A stretch of DNA of 64,000 nucleotides from Hyphomicrobium sp. D-2 (GCF_029872155.1 NZ_JARXLA010000002.1:850294-914293), one strand, 5' to 3'; counted from the first letter of the stretch, positions 47,826-57,564 are shown. The notes: generated by a model from the letters alone, not told the origin. A program made the numbers and translations.

Positions 47826-48140
47826 TCAATGACTGGTCAATTGACAGCTCGGCGATCTTCGATCCCGCGCATCAGCGCAACGGGCTCCATCCCAATAGTG
47901 ATACATGCCACAACTGCCGCTGTTGCGGCGACCGGTCCAGCCGTAGACCCGTGTGCCGGGCGAAACGGCGGTCGGCGCATCATCGACAATGACCGCACCG
48001 TCTACGATTGGCGGCTGCTCGTCCTTGAGAAGGGCTTCTCCGTCGATCACCTCGCTATCCTGAGCGAAAGCGGTGAATGACAACGCCATGGCGCTGACGA
48101 CGGCTAGTGTTGCAACAGCGATCGATTTTCCGAAAATCAT
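47826..48140 (-). CDS. Small secreted protein with C-terminal Cys pair
   Basis: A 104-residue protein with a signal peptide (IAVATLAVVSAMALSFTAFAQ). The middle is acidic (IVDGAVIVDDAP). The C-terminal YGWTGRRNSGSCGMYHYWDG followed by ARCADARD matches a small group of alphaproteobacterial secreted proteins with W-x-G-x-x-C-x-D ends, function unknown. An excellent AGGAGGAG ribosome site precedes the ATG. 48141-48361 upstream has no gene. Confidence 0.8.
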   Translation of the reverse strand: MIFGKSIAVATLAVVSAMALSFTAFAQDSEVIDGEALLKDEQPPIVDGAVIVDDAPTAVSPGTRVYGWTGRRNSGSCGMYHYWDGARCADARDRRSPSCQLTSH

Positions 48141-48361
48141 GTGCGCTCCTCCTGTGGCCCCGTCAGCCGAGGAGGTGAACCGCCGCGCAGCACTTTAGTT
48201 CCGACCTAACATTTTGAATGTGCTTACTGAAAACGGAATTAGCGCCACACAATTTGAGACGGCTTCACCCGCAAGCGGCGCCCCACGACAGTGCCGGTCC
48301 GCTCATTCCACGTTCGGTATCTCAATTTAAAAATCGCGCGTGCGGGAACGGCGAGACCCGC

Positions 48362-48755
48362 TCAGCGCTCCACCACCGACGCGCTGGCGTCTTCTACGGA
48401 GATGCCCTCACCGGCATAGACCGTCCGCAGCGAGCTGACATCGTCGAGGGCCATTGCCCAGATGTTACACGGGCTCGCCATCCGTATTTCGCCCCGGCGC
48501 GATACCGGCGTCGGCCCAAAGCCGATGGCGATCGCATCGCCGTCCGGCCAGAAAGCGATTTCACCCGCGTTCACAACCTCACGGGCTTCCGGTTCGCGAT
48601 CGGAGCTGACGGGCGAGTTAAAGTCAAACTTCGCGGCCCCACATACGGGCCTCGGCATGGATAGGCAGCGCAGCCCAGATCCGCTCAGCTGTCGGAGTTT
48701 CCAACAGACGGGCCCCGATGGCCACCTTACCTGCACGAATAATAACCACGCGCAT
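48362..48755 (-). pseudogene. Cyclophilin-like fold protein, one apparent frameshift
   Basis: Matches the cyclophilin-like domain family typified by TM1367. From ATG 48755: MRVVIIRAGKVAIGARL, then AERIWAALPIHAEARMWGRE, then a TGA at 48624-48626. The next frame continues FNSPVSSDREPEAREVVNAG, EIAFWPDGDAIAIGFGPTPV and ASPCNIWAMALDD. Removing one base near 48625 gives WGREVYFNSPV, the expected W-G-x-E-x-Y-F block, and a protein of about 130 residues. The family has no firmly known enzyme activity. Decay or sequencing error cannot be told apart here. Confidence 0.75.
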
Positions 48756-48991
48756 GCCGCAATCCCCTGCCGGCCAGCCTTCTCGCTGACCCGGAAGCGT
48801 ACTCTATGCATCTCAGCGCGGCGGCAGCAATACCCACCAACGCCATCCCCATGCGGAGTTTCTGCACTCCGCATACCCGCTTACCTGCTTCCACATCGAT
48901 GCGGGTAAGTTATCCCTTTAGCGCACGGGCAAAAAAACAGCGACACGACTAAATGGCAAGCATCGGGGGACATCAGACACCCGTAACAAGA

Positions 48992-49027
48992 AAGCCACGC
49001 CCACTGTTGAGTGGGACGTGGCTTTTG
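48992..49027 (-). terminator. Rho-independent terminator of fabF
   Basis: AAAGCCACGCCCAC pairs with GTGGGACGTGGCTTT, one bulged base, loop TGTTGA. On the minus strand the stem is followed by TTTCTTGTT. Confidence 0.82.
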
Positions 49028-49054
49028 ATCGTTGCGCCCAAAAAGGCGTTATTT

Positions 49055-50299
49055 TCAGTTCGGCGCGGGCCCGAAGATGAGCACGGCGTTGAGCCCGCCG
49101 AACGCAAACGAGTTCGACATGGCGTAGGTCACATCGAGGTTGCGGCCGACATTCGGGATGTAATCGAGATCGCAATCGGGATCAGGATCATCCAGGCCGA
49201 TTGTCGGCGGCACCCAGTTTTCGTTCACGACCTTGACGCACGTCGCCGCCTCAATGCCGCCGCCGGCGCCCAGCGGGTGGCCGGTCATCGACTTGGTCGA
49301 GGAAATGGCGAGGTTCTTGGCGTGGTTGCCGAACACCGCCTTGATGGCGTTGGTCTCGTTGGCGTCGTTGATGGTCGTCGCCGTGCCGTGCGCGTTCAGA
49401 TACTGGATATCCGACGGTGCCAGCTTGGCGTCGTCCAGCGCCCGGCGCATGGCCTCGTTCGGGCCTTCGATATCCGGGTTCACCATGTCCTTGGCGTCCG
49501 ACGACATACCGTAGCCGACAATCTCGGCCAGGATGTTGGCACCGCGCGCCTGGGCGTGCTCCAGCGATTCGATCACCAGCGTACCGGCACCCTCGCCCAG
49601 AACCGTACCGTTGCGCTTCTTGGCAAACGGGAAGCAGCCTTCCGGCGACAGCACATGGAGTGCTTGCCAGGCTTTCATGGTGCCGTAGTTGATGACGGAT
49701 TCCGATGCACCGACGATGGCCACATCGACAACGTTGTTGCGGATATAATCAACGCCGAGCGCGATCGCGTGCGTAGCCGTAGAACAGGCGCTGCAGGTCG
49801 CGAATGTCGGACCCTTGATGCCGAACTCAATGCCGACGTGCGCGCTGGCCGACGATCCGATAATACGCAACAGCGTAAGCGGATGGGTCGCACGCTTGTT
49901 CTCGATGAACAGTGAGCGGTATGAATTCTCGAAGGTGACCAGACCGCCAGCGCCAGACCCGATGATGCAGGCCGAGCGATAAGGATTGGCGATCGGAAAT
50001 TCGAGGCCGGATTGCTTCACGGCTTCGTCGGCCGAAGCAGCCGCGAACCAGGAATAACGGTCAGCATGCATGACCAGCTTGTCGCGCTGGAAGTGCCGCA
50101 GCCGCTGCTTTGGATCGAAATCCTTGATCTGCGCTGCAATGCGGATCTTGAGATCTTCGAGCGGGAAGCCTTCAAGCGCGGTCACACCGCACTTGCCTTC
50201 CTGCATCGACGCCCAGAAATCGGGTACGTTGAGGCCGATCGGCGTAACGACGCCCATTCCGGTCACCACGACGCGGCGTGCGCCGTTCGCGTTTGCCAT
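49055..50299 (-). CDS. Beta-ketoacyl-ACP synthase (FabF/KAS II family)
   Basis: Condenses malonyl-ACP with acyl-ACP, extending fatty-acid or polyketide-like chains; 414 residues. The active-site Cys lies in TCSACSTATHAIALG, the His pair in NAHGTATTINDANE and STKSMTGHPLGAGGG, and the C-terminal SNSFAFGGLNAVLIF is standard. The start MANANGARRVVVTGMGVVTP is preceded by AGG. It follows an ACP gene in the same operon (acp, 152 bases, fabF), with an acyl-CoA ligase divergent upstream. This set apart from the usual fabD-fabG-acpP-fabF cluster suggests a dedicated lipid, not the housekeeping cycle. Confidence 0.93.
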   Translation of the reverse strand: MANANGARRVVVTGMGVVTPIGLNVPDFWASMQEGKCGVTALEGFPLEDLKIRIAAQIKDFDPKQRLRHFQRDKLVMHADRYSWFAAASADEAVKQSGLEFPIANPYRSACIIGSGAGGLVTFENSYRSLFIENKRATHPLTLLRIIGSSASAHVGIEFGIKGPTFATCSACSTATHAIALGVDYIRNNVVDVAIVGASESVINYGTMKAWQALHVLSPEGCFPFAKKRNGTVLGEGAGTLVIESLEHAQARGANILAEIVGYGMSSDAKDMVNPDIEGPNEAMRRALDDAKLAPSDIQYLNAHGTATTINDANETNAIKAVFGNHAKNLAISSTKSMTGHPLGAGGGIEAATCVKVVNENWVPPTIGLDDPDPDCDLDYIPNVGRNLDVTYAMSNSFAFGGLNAVLIFGPAPN

Positions 50300-50451
50300 A
50301 GGATACCTGCCGGTTGTAGCGGCGCTACTGGCGCCGCAACAGAACGAGAAAAGCGAGCCGTGACCCCACCGTTGCGGCGGCAGCTCGCATGAAACCAGGG
50401 CTAGAGCCCGGCGTGCTGATAATGCACCCCGAGCTATCTAGGCTTTCTTAA

Positions 50452-50725
50452 TCAAGCCTTGGCGCCTGCAGCCTCAGGGCCCTTTGCCATGAGATCCTTC
50501 ACGCGGTCGACTACAGAGCCGACGGTCTTGAAGTCTTCGACGTCTTCGTTCGCGTTGTAAGGAATTTCGATGCCGAAAGTATCTTCGATATCAAAAACGA
50601 TCATGGCAAGATCAAGCGACTCAATCTTTGAGATCCGTCAGCGGCGTCGACAGCGAGATGTCGTCGCGCGGTTCCTTCATGTGCTTCTTCAGGATCTCGA
50701 CGATCTTGGTACCAACTTCGTCCAT
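50452..50725 (-). pseudogene. Acyl carrier protein, one apparent frameshift before the active Ser
   Basis: A 90-residue ACP if repaired. From ATG 50725 (GGGAGA upstream): MDEVGTKIVEILKKHMKEPR, ISLSTPLTDLKD, then TGA at 50621-50623. The next frame gives IESLDLAMIVFDIEDTFGIE and IPYNANEDVEDFKTVGSVVD. Removing one A from AAA at 50627-50629 joins them as LTDLKIESLDLAM, placing the phosphopantetheine Ser correctly. The Ser context (IESLDLAMI) differs from housekeeping AcpP (usually DSLDTVE), supporting a specialised ACP that serves the adjacent KAS. A real break here would remove the carrier entirely. Confidence 0.85.
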
Positions 50726-51120
50726 TTCAGTCTCCCACCCCCGCTCTAATTGAAGCCTGGGGCCCGAATTACTTGGTTCCTAGCTAGTGCAAGGCCCGTA
50801 GCACAACAAGCTGGCGCGTCACATATACTTAAACGCCCAGCAAGTCTAGCGTAAGCCTGCCGCCAGCCGAGCCCGGCCGGCACGACACCCGAAGCCCGTA
50901 TTCCGGGCCCCGTGCTGCGTTTGACGGTACAGCAAAATATCTTCGCAACCGTTGCTTCCGTTGGGTTTTTTGAAAAACCCGCACTTGGCCGCAGAGCCCC
51001 GAAGGTGTTCTATAACAGGGCGTGCTTGAACGGCCTGTTACAGCTTTCCGTCCGGGTGCGCAACAGTCCGGCAACGGCTCGACATTATACTACGAGCACC
51101 TATTTGGGAGACGCTCGAGG
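50726..51120. other. Divergent gap between acp and acyl-CoA ligase gene
   Basis: 395 bases without a gene; should hold both promoters. The acp ribosome site is at the left end, and GGGAG lies near 51104 for the ligase gene. Confidence 0.45.
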
Positions 51121-52851
51121 ATGATGACGACAGTCCGCCCTCCGGCTCCGGCCGCCGCTGCTGAGCCGACCTTGCCTTGGCAGGTCCACTACCCTAGCGG
51201 AATCGATTGGCACATGCCTCTTAAGGTCGCGCCGCTTTATGCCCTCCTGGACGACGCGGTACGCGATTATGGGCACCTGCCTTGCACCAATTTCCTGGGC
51301 CGAACCCTCTCCTATGGTGAAATTGGCGACCTGGTCGAGCAGGCTGCGGCCGGATTACAGCGCCAGGGGGTCCGCAAGGGCACCAAAGTCGGGCTGTTCC
51401 TGCCCAATTCGCCCACCTTCATCATCTACTTTTTCGCCGTTCTCAAGGCTGGCGGAACGGTGGTCAATTTCAACCCGCTTTATACCGTAGCCGAGCTTAC
51501 CCATCAGGTTGAGGACAGCGACACCGAGCTGATGATCACGCTGGACCTGAAGGTGCTGTTCGACAAGGTTGAAGCCTTGCTGCAATCGGGATGTCTGGCC
51601 CGCGCGCTGGTGGCACCCTTCCCGTCTCTGCTGCCCGCAACCAAGGCTGCCCTGTTCCGCCTGTTCCGGTCCCGCGAACTGGCGCGGCCGCTGTCATCAC
51701 CGGTCGCCAATCGCGTCATGCTGGAGGGCGAAGCGCTGGCCGGTGCCGCAACGATGCAGCCGGTTGCCATCGATCCCGAGAATGATGTCGCGGTGCTGCA
51801 ATATACCGGTGGCACCACCGGCACGCCCAAGGGCGCGATGCTGACCCACGCAAACGTCTATATCAATGTGCAGCAGGTTGCGGCCACGGCGCCGGACCTT
51901 GAGCCGGGCGTCGAGCGTGTTCTGGGTGTGCTGCCGTTCTTCCATGTGTTCGCACTGACGGTTGTCATGAACCTCGGCATCGCCAAGGCGGCCGAGATCA
52001 TCATCATGCCGCGCTTTGCGCTCGACGATGCCCTGAAGCTGATCGACCGCACCAAGCCAACCATCATGCCCGGCGTGCCAACGCTGTTTAACGCGATCAT
52101 GAACCACCCCAAGATCGCGAGCTTTGATCTTTCCTCGCTCAAGTTCTGCCTGTCGGGCGGCGCGGCCCTGCCCATCGAGGTCAAACAGCGCTTCGAGACC
52201 ATAACCGGCTGCAAGGTGGTGGAAGGCTATGGCCTGTCGGAGGCCTCGCCGGTGGTTGCCTGCAATCCGATTGACGGCCCGGCACGCGCCGGTTCCATCG
52301 GCATCCCGCTGGTGGGCACGATGATCTCACTGCGCGACCTGAGTAATCCCGAACTGGAAGTGCCACTGGGTGAAAAAGGCGAGATCTGCGTCAAGGGTCC
52401 GCAGGTGATGAAGGGCTATTACAAGCGTCCCGAAGACACGGCAGCCCAGATGGTGGGCGAGTACCTGCGCACCGGCGACGTCGCGTGCATGGACGCCGAC
52501 GGCTTCTTCTACATCAAGGACCGCATCAAGGATCTCATCATCTCCTCCGGCTTCAACGTCTATCCGCGACGGGTGGAAGAAGCGCTCTACGAACACCCGG
52601 CAGTGGCGGAAGTGACCGTCATCGGCATCCGGGACAAAAAGCGTGGTGAGGCCCCCAAGGCGTTCGTGCGCCTGAAAGCCGACGCTGCCGTTACGGTGGC
52701 GGAGCTGATGGAGCACCTGCAGACACGCATTTCCAAGATCGAGCTGCCGGCGGAAATCGAGTTCCGCGCCGAATTGCCGAAGACCCTGATCGGCAAGCTG
52801 TCAAAGAAGGAGCTCAAGGCCGAGGAAGACGCCAAGGCGCTGGCGTCGTAA
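51121..52851 (+). CDS. fadD: Long-chain fatty acid-CoA ligase
   Basis: An AMP-forming ligase that activates fatty acids to acyl-CoA, 576 residues. The ATP/AMP motif is LQYTGGTTGTPKGAMLTHAN. The second block is GYGLSEASPVV, the aspartate block YLRTGDVACMDADGFFYIKD, and the catalytic Lys region lies near the end (PKTLIGKLSKKEL). ATG 51121 is the first of two adjacent ATGs. It could feed the beta-oxidation operon at 58.9-63.5 kb or load the neighbouring ACP/KAS pair. Confidence 0.93.
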   Translation: MMTTVRPPAPAAAAEPTLPWQVHYPSGIDWHMPLKVAPLYALLDDAVRDYGHLPCTNFLGRTLSYGEIGDLVEQAAAGLQRQGVRKGTKVGLFLPNSPTFIIYFFAVLKAGGTVVNFNPLYTVAELTHQVEDSDTELMITLDLKVLFDKVEALLQSGCLARALVAPFPSLLPATKAALFRLFRSRELARPLSSPVANRVMLEGEALAGAATMQPVAIDPENDVAVLQYTGGTTGTPKGAMLTHANVYINVQQVAATAPDLEPGVERVLGVLPFFHVFALTVVMNLGIAKAAEIIIMPRFALDDALKLIDRTKPTIMPGVPTLFNAIMNHPKIASFDLSSLKFCLSGGAALPIEVKQRFETITGCKVVEGYGLSEASPVVACNPIDGPARAGSIGIPLVGTMISLRDLSNPELEVPLGEKGEICVKGPQVMKGYYKRPEDTAAQMVGEYLRTGDVACMDADGFFYIKDRIKDLIISSGFNVYPRRVEEALYEHPAVAEVTVIGIRDKKRGEAPKAFVRLKADAAVTVAELMEHLQTRISKIELPAEIEFRAELPKTLIGKLSKKELKAEEDAKALAS

Positions 52852-52922
52852 TTTCGGGGCCAATCCCCCTGCACGCGCCACACCAGCCTCAGGTTTGAAC
52901 CCGAGGTCGTGCATGTGCGAGT

Positions 52923-53825
52923 TCAGGCCGGAAACACCAGCGATCGGTGCACCGCCACCCCTGCCGTGACGCCATCGGCGCTGGCCCATGTCACGCTGTG
53001 CATCGGCCGCGCAATATCGCCCGCCGCCCAAACACCCGGCACGCTGGTCTGCTTCATCTCATCGGTTTTTATGAACCGGCCCACCATGCCCTCTTCCATC
53101 GCGCAGCCTAGCTGATCCGCAACCGGGCTGTTGAGGTGGGTGCGTGCGCCGATGTATAGGGCGTCCACAGCGCTGAGTGAACCGTCTTCCAGTTCGATCG
53201 CCTCAAGCGCTGTGCCCTCACCGCGCAACCGCCGGACAGGCGCCTCGACAATGGCCACACCGCGCGCGGCAAGCTGCTGCCGGGCCACCGCATCGAGCGC
53301 ATGGCCGTTGAGATAAAGCGTCGTCGGTCCCCACTCGGCGATCAGCATCGCCTGATGCACCGACAGCGGCGCCGCATAGATCACGCCCAGGCTCTGGCCG
53401 CTGAATTCAAAGCCATGGCAATAGGGGCAATGCAGCACCGTACGCCCCCAGCGCGGCGACAGGCCTTCGATCGCTGGCAGTTCATCACTGATGCCGAAAG
53501 CCAGCACGAGCGCCTTGGCAGCGAGCCGTTCTCCATTGTCGAGCGTTACAGCGAAGCCTTCGCCGTCCGTAGCCGATTGCGCCCCATCCACCTTGCCGGA
53601 AACGAACGACACCGTTGGATAAGCCACCACCTGCGATCGACCGTTATCAAGCATCGTGCCGGGCGCACTGCCGTCATGGCCGAAAAATCCATGCGAGTGT
53701 TCGGCAAATCGATTGCGTGGCGTGCCAGCATCAACGATGCACACGTTGCGCCGCGCCCGCGCCAGATACATGGCCGCCGACAGGCCGGCAAAACTGCCGC
53801 CGACAATGATCGCGTCATGCATCAT
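52923..53825 (-). CDS. Thioredoxin reductase-like NAD(P)/FAD oxidoreductase
   Basis: A flavoprotein of about 300 residues. The FAD-binding Rossmann motif is at the N-terminus ([20 protein letters not shown]), the redox-active pair is HCPYCHGFE, and the FAD-closing block is [20 protein letters not shown]. The CPYC spacing matches thioredoxin-reductase-like disulfide enzymes, but no canonical NADPH GGG-type loop is obvious ([14 protein letters not shown]), so the reductant is uncertain. ATG 53825 overlaps the end of the Rrf2 gene by 11 bases, so the two are translationally coupled. Confidence 0.88.
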   Translation of the reverse strand: MMHDAIIVGGSFAGLSAAMYLARARRNVCIVDAGTPRNRFAEHSHGFFGHDGSAPGTMLDNGRSQVVAYPTVSFVSGKVDGAQSATDGEGFAVTLDNGERLAAKALVLAFGISDELPAIEGLSPRWGRTVLHCPYCHGFEFSGQSLGVIYAAPLSVHQAMLIAEWGPTTLYLNGHALDAVARQQLAARGVAIVEAPVRRLRGEGTALEAIELEDGSLSAVDALYIGARTHLNSPVADQLGCAMEEGMVGRFIKTDEMKQTSVPGVWAAGDIARPMHSVTWASADGVTAGVAVHRSLVFPA

Positions 53826-54285
53826 GGCCGTGCACTCCCTTACTGTGCGTGCTCTTGCGCCGCGCACGCATCGATTTGTGAAAATCATCGCTGAGCATCT
53901 GCAGCGTCACCGCGCCGAAGCGTTCAAGCAGCAGCGCCTCGGCCTCATCGAACACCTTGCCCAGCGCGCGGTTCACCGCCTGCTCGACGAGGCATTCAGG
54001 CTCAGCGGAGCGGTTGCCAATGGCAAGCAGCGACGGCTGATCAAGCGCATCGTAGATGTCTCGCAACGTCACGGCCGACAGATCGCAAACGATGCTCCAG
54101 CCGCCGCCATGACCTTTTTCGGAACGCACGTATCCTGCTTCACGCAGCCCGGCCATTACGCGGCGGATGACGACGGGGTTTGTCTCCATCGCCCTTGCAA
54201 GCGTCTCCGAGGTCGACGGACCGTCATGCTCCGCCATGTGCAGCAGAACATGCAAAACCCCGGACAATCGGCTGTCGCATCTCAT
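53815..54285 (-). CDS. Rrf2-family transcriptional regulator
   Basis: A 156-residue winged helix-turn-helix regulator. The recognition region is [20 protein letters not shown] and [18 protein letters not shown]. The three-Cys cluster of IscR/NsrR is absent (a single C in EPECLVEQ), so it resembles YwnA/CymR-like members that sense thiols or act without a cluster. It is followed and overlapped by the flavoprotein gene, its presumed target, and an inverted repeat lies over its own start codon. Confidence 0.92.
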   Translation of the reverse strand: MRCDSRLSGVLHVLLHMAEHDGPSTSETLARAMETNPVVIRRVMAGLREAGYVRSEKGHGGGWSIVCDLSAVTLRDIYDALDQPSLLAIGNRSAEPECLVEQAVNRALGKVFDEAEALLLERFGAVTLQMLSDDFHKSMRARRKSTHSKGVHGHDA

Positions 54286-54304
54286 GTAATGTTATTAGTT
54301 ACAT
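54284..54304. promoter_or_regulatory. Candidate autoregulatory operator of Rrf2 gene
   Basis: ATGTAA, nine bases, TTACAT: a perfect 6-bp inverted repeat that includes the regulator's own start codon on the minus strand. Placement at the transcript start suggests self-repression. Confidence 0.5.
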
Positions 54305-54411
54305 TCAGAGACGCATGTCAACGGGGGCAATTCAGATTGCCCAACGCGGTGACTATCGCTGTGAAGATCCGTCCAGCCGTTCAGGCTATCAAAGTGTCGA
54401 TCAGGTTTTGA

Positions 54412-55956
54412 TCAGGCCCGGCGCACTCCGGCCTTCTGATCCACAAGTCTGGAGTACAGGCAGTATCCAGAGCTATCCGCGGCCTTGGCCGCGTACATCG
54501 CTTCGTCGGCGGCCTTGAGCAGTCCCTCTGCCGTCACTGCATCTTTGGGGAATACGCTGATGCCGACACTGGCACCCACGCGGATCAAGTCTTCCCCGAT
54601 GCTGTATGGCCGGGTCAATTCATCCAGCAGTCTTTCGGCCATCATGATTAGAACCGACTCGTCCCCGACCTCCGGCAGCAGGATGACGAACTCATCGCCA
54701 CCCACCCGTGCGATCGTATCGCTCTGCCGTGTGGCGCCGCGCAATCTGTCGGCGACAGTTTGCAACAGGGCATCGCCAACAGCGTGCCCCTTGCTGTCGT
54801 TGATATTCTTGAAGCCATCGAGATCGATATAGAACACCGCCAGCCGCAACGGTCGCGGCCCTGCCAGCACCTCGTCTATACGCTCATCGAACAGCTTGCG
54901 ATTGCCCAGACCGGTCAGCATGTCATGCGTGGCCGCGTGCCGAAGCTCCTGCACCGCCGCGCGCGAAGCGCTGTCATTGCGCATGATGTTTACCGCGCCG
55001 ATGACAGCACCGTCGCTGTCGAGGATCGGCGCTACCGTATTCAGGATCGGCACCTCCTTGCCATCGGCACGCACCAGCAGCGCTGTCTCCAGCGCCGCCA
55101 TGCTGTCGTTCGCGTTTTTGGGCAGCACTGCATCTGCCGAAAGTGGCGAACGATTTTCGCTATCCAGCAGCGTGACGATATCCGTAACGTGGCGTCCGAT
55201 CGCCTTCTGTCGTGGGCAATCGGTCAGCCACTCTGCAGCCTGATTGAACAGTGTGATTTTACCGGCGCTGTCGACACGCACCACCGCTTCAGCGATGGAA
55301 TCCAATGTCCGCTGCGCCAGTTCCTTCTCGATGGAGAGCTGCGCCTCAGCCGTCTGACGGCGACGCAGTTCGCGCACCGCCCCCAGCGCAGCAACCGCGC
55401 TGATCAACAGGCCGAGCAGCATCGCAATGCCGACATTCCAGGCTGCTTTTGCAAATTCGGCATCGGAAGCCTGCTGACGCAGGGTGAGCAGCGCATTTTC
55501 CCGATTTCTGAACGCTTCGGACGCGTTGTCAAAATCGTTCCAGGCCTGACGGCGCTCCACACGATTACCACCACCGGCGGACTCAATCTCAACCAGCCGC
55601 AGATACTCATTCAGAGAATTGCGAATGTCGGCCAAGCGGCCCCGTTGCTCGGGATCGTCATTGGTGAGTTGGTAAAGCCTGTCGAGAAGCGCGGTGCTTG
55701 CTTTACGGCTTGAAATGACCTCGCCGCTGCAAGACAGCTTCCCCATGCCGATGCAATCGTTGTCAGCAAGTTCGCCCGCTGTCTCCATCAGCGCGTTCAC
55801 GGTTGCGATGACATCGCCGGTATGGCGAACCCATTCGAACGAGGCGCGCGAGGCTTCGATCGAGCGGTACGAAGCCACCGCAGCAACCATCAGGATCGCC
55901 AGAGCACAGGCGAACGCTAGCGCCAACCGTTGTAGTGGCGTCGCTTTGGAGAGCAT
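54412..55956 (-). CDS. Membrane-bound PAS-GGDEF diguanylate cyclase
   Basis: A 514-residue c-di-GMP synthase. Two membrane helices (LALAFACALAILMVAAVASY and VGIAMLLGLLISAVAALGAV) flank a periplasmic helical sensor with two Cys (NDCIGMGKLSCSGE). A PAS domain follows (about 215-330), and an intact GGDEF site (ARVGGDEFVILLPE) after HAATHDMLTGLGNRKLFDER. No EAL domain. The inhibitory RxxD motif is not evident. ATG 55956 was chosen because GGAG lies upstream; the frame extends to 56307 without family sequence. Target unknown. Confidence 0.92.
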   Translation of the reverse strand: MLSKATPLQRLALAFACALAILMVAAVASYRSIEASRASFEWVRHTGDVIATVNALMETAGELADNDCIGMGKLSCSGEVISSRKASTALLDRLYQLTNDDPEQRGRLADIRNSLNEYLRLVEIESAGGGNRVERRQAWNDFDNASEAFRNRENALLTLRQQASDAEFAKAAWNVGIAMLLGLLISAVAALGAVRELRRRQTAEAQLSIEKELAQRTLDSIAEAVVRVDSAGKITLFNQAAEWLTDCPRQKAIGRHVTDIVTLLDSENRSPLSADAVLPKNANDSMAALETALLVRADGKEVPILNTVAPILDSDGAVIGAVNIMRNDSASRAAVQELRHAATHDMLTGLGNRKLFDERIDEVLAGPRPLRLAVFYIDLDGFKNINDSKGHAVGDALLQTVADRLRGATRQSDTIARVGGDEFVILLPEVGDESVLIMMAERLLDELTRPYSIGEDLIRVGASVGISVFPKDAVTAEGLLKAADEAMYAAKAADSSGYCLYSRLVDQKAGVRRA

Positions 55957-56072
55957 ATCCGTGCTCCGAGACGAAACTCCGCCTAGGATCGCACGGTTTC
56001 GCTGCCAAGACCTTGCCCGCCGGGTGCAATTTTGAAGGTTAACGGCCTTTATTGCCCGCCCCTTCAGGGCTC

Positions 56073-57392
56073 CTAGCGGTAAAGATCCGCACGGGTCGGC
56101 GGCACAGCGGGCGGACGCTTGGCATTCTTGGAAACCAGCGTCTGATAGATGCGCAGCGTGCCGCGCGAAAACGCCAGCGAAACGCCCGCGAGATAAGCCA
56201 CCCAGATCCGATATTTTTCCTCGCTGACGTGCTTCAGCGCTTCCTCGCGGTTGGCAGTCAAACGCTCGCACCATAGCTTGCATGTACGCGCGTAGTGCAG
56301 ACGCCACGCTTCGATATCCAGCACTTCAAATCCGGCGCGCTCCAGTGCCACCGCCGAACGGCCGATGTCATCCAGTTCGCCGCCGGGGAAGATGTACTTC
56401 GCAATTGCCTTCTGCTCCGGCCGCATGCCGCGCTTGAACCAGCCCTGCTTGGGCGCGCGACGCGAAATGGCGTGATTGAGAAAAAGCCCCTCCGGCGCCA
56501 GCAGCGACTGCATTTTGCGCATGTAGACCGGAATGTTCTTCAGGCCGATATGCTCATACATGCCGATGGAGGCAATCTTGTCGAACTGGCCTTCCATCAT
56601 CGAATAATCTTTCAGCTCGACGGTGACGCGATCCTCAAGCCCGAGACGCTTGATCTTCTCCTTCGCGAACGCGAGCTGCTCTTCCGATAGCGTGATGCCA
56701 TGCGCGGTGACGCCATAATTCTGCGCGGCATGGCAGATCAGCCCACCCCAGCCGCAGCCGATATCGAGGAAGCGGTCGCCCGGCTTCAGCCTCAGTTTAC
56801 GGCAGATCATCTCCAGCTTGTCGCGCTGCGCCTGGGCGACGTCATTTTCCCAATCCGTGTAATAGGCGCAGGAATAGACCATCTCCGGATCGAGAAAGAG
56901 CGCGTAGAAGTCGTTCGACAAATCGTAGTGGAACTGGATGTAATCCTTGTTGTCCGCGGTCTTGCGGCGACGGCCGGTGATCTCGCCTTCGAAGCCCTGA
57001 TTGTCGGCAGCGTCTTCGGTGCGCGCCAGCAGGAACGGTGACAGCCGGCGCGCCAGCTTCAGCGCATCGCGGCCCTTCAGCTTCACCGAGCGGCCATCGC
57101 GATTGAGCTGGCTACCCAGATCGATCAGCGTGCCACCGGAGAAGTCGATGCCCTTGTCCACATAGTGGCGGATGAAATTGTCGAGGCTGGGCCAGCGCAG
57201 CAGTGACCCGATAACCCCGGCATCGGCAATCGAGATCTCGAACGGGCCGGTGACATTGCCACCCAGCGGCGTCACCGAGCCATCCCACAGCCGCAGCGAG
57301 GCGTTGAGGTCGAGCGTCCCTGCAAGCTCACGGGCTAGTGCCTTTGCCGCTGCGAGTTGCTTTGCCGCCTTCGCGCTCTTGTCCTTAGCCAT
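56073..57392 (-). CDS. cfa: Cyclopropane-fatty-acyl-phospholipid synthase
   Basis: Adds a methylene bridge from SAM across double bonds in membrane lipids, a stationary-phase and acid-stress adaptation. 439 residues. SAM-binding motif FLDIGCGWGGLICHAAQNYG; family blocks HYDLSNDFYALFLDPEMVYS and ASIGMYEHIGLKNIPVYMRK are intact. The N-terminal domain (about 1-130) is the lipid-contacting part. It follows the beta-oxidation operon after a 172-base gap holding an imperfect GC hairpin (57450-57473). Confidence 0.96.
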   Translation of the reverse strand: MAKDKSAKAAKQLAAAKALARELAGTLDLNASLRLWDGSVTPLGGNVTGPFEISIADAGVIGSLLRWPSLDNFIRHYVDKGIDFSGGTLIDLGSQLNRDGRSVKLKGRDALKLARRLSPFLLARTEDAADNQGFEGEITGRRRKTADNKDYIQFHYDLSNDFYALFLDPEMVYSCAYYTDWENDVAQAQRDKLEMICRKLRLKPGDRFLDIGCGWGGLICHAAQNYGVTAHGITLSEEQLAFAKEKIKRLGLEDRVTVELKDYSMMEGQFDKIASIGMYEHIGLKNIPVYMRKMQSLLAPEGLFLNHAISRRAPKQGWFKRGMRPEQKAIAKYIFPGGELDDIGRSAVALERAGFEVLDIEAWRLHYARTCKLWCERLTANREEALKHVSEEKYRIWVAYLAGVSLAFSRGTLRIYQTLVSKNAKRPPAVPPTRADLYR

Positions 57393-57564
57393 GCCGGATG
57401 CGTACCCCGTGTTGCTGCGCCATGTTAGTTAGGGGTGCTCGCATAACTGCCCGCCCCTGTCGAGGGGGCGGGGCCCGCCGCAGCCGTTTCCGCGCCGTTC
57501 ATCCCCACCAGGTTCGCTGACCATCCCGCCTGACTGGCGTTGGCTGCAGACGTAGCTCTCAAGC

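Noticed and set aside
57450..57473. CCCGCCCC/GGGGCGGG hairpin between fadI and cfa
   Set aside because: Imperfect and without a T run in either direction; GC-rich chance pairing cannot be excluded.
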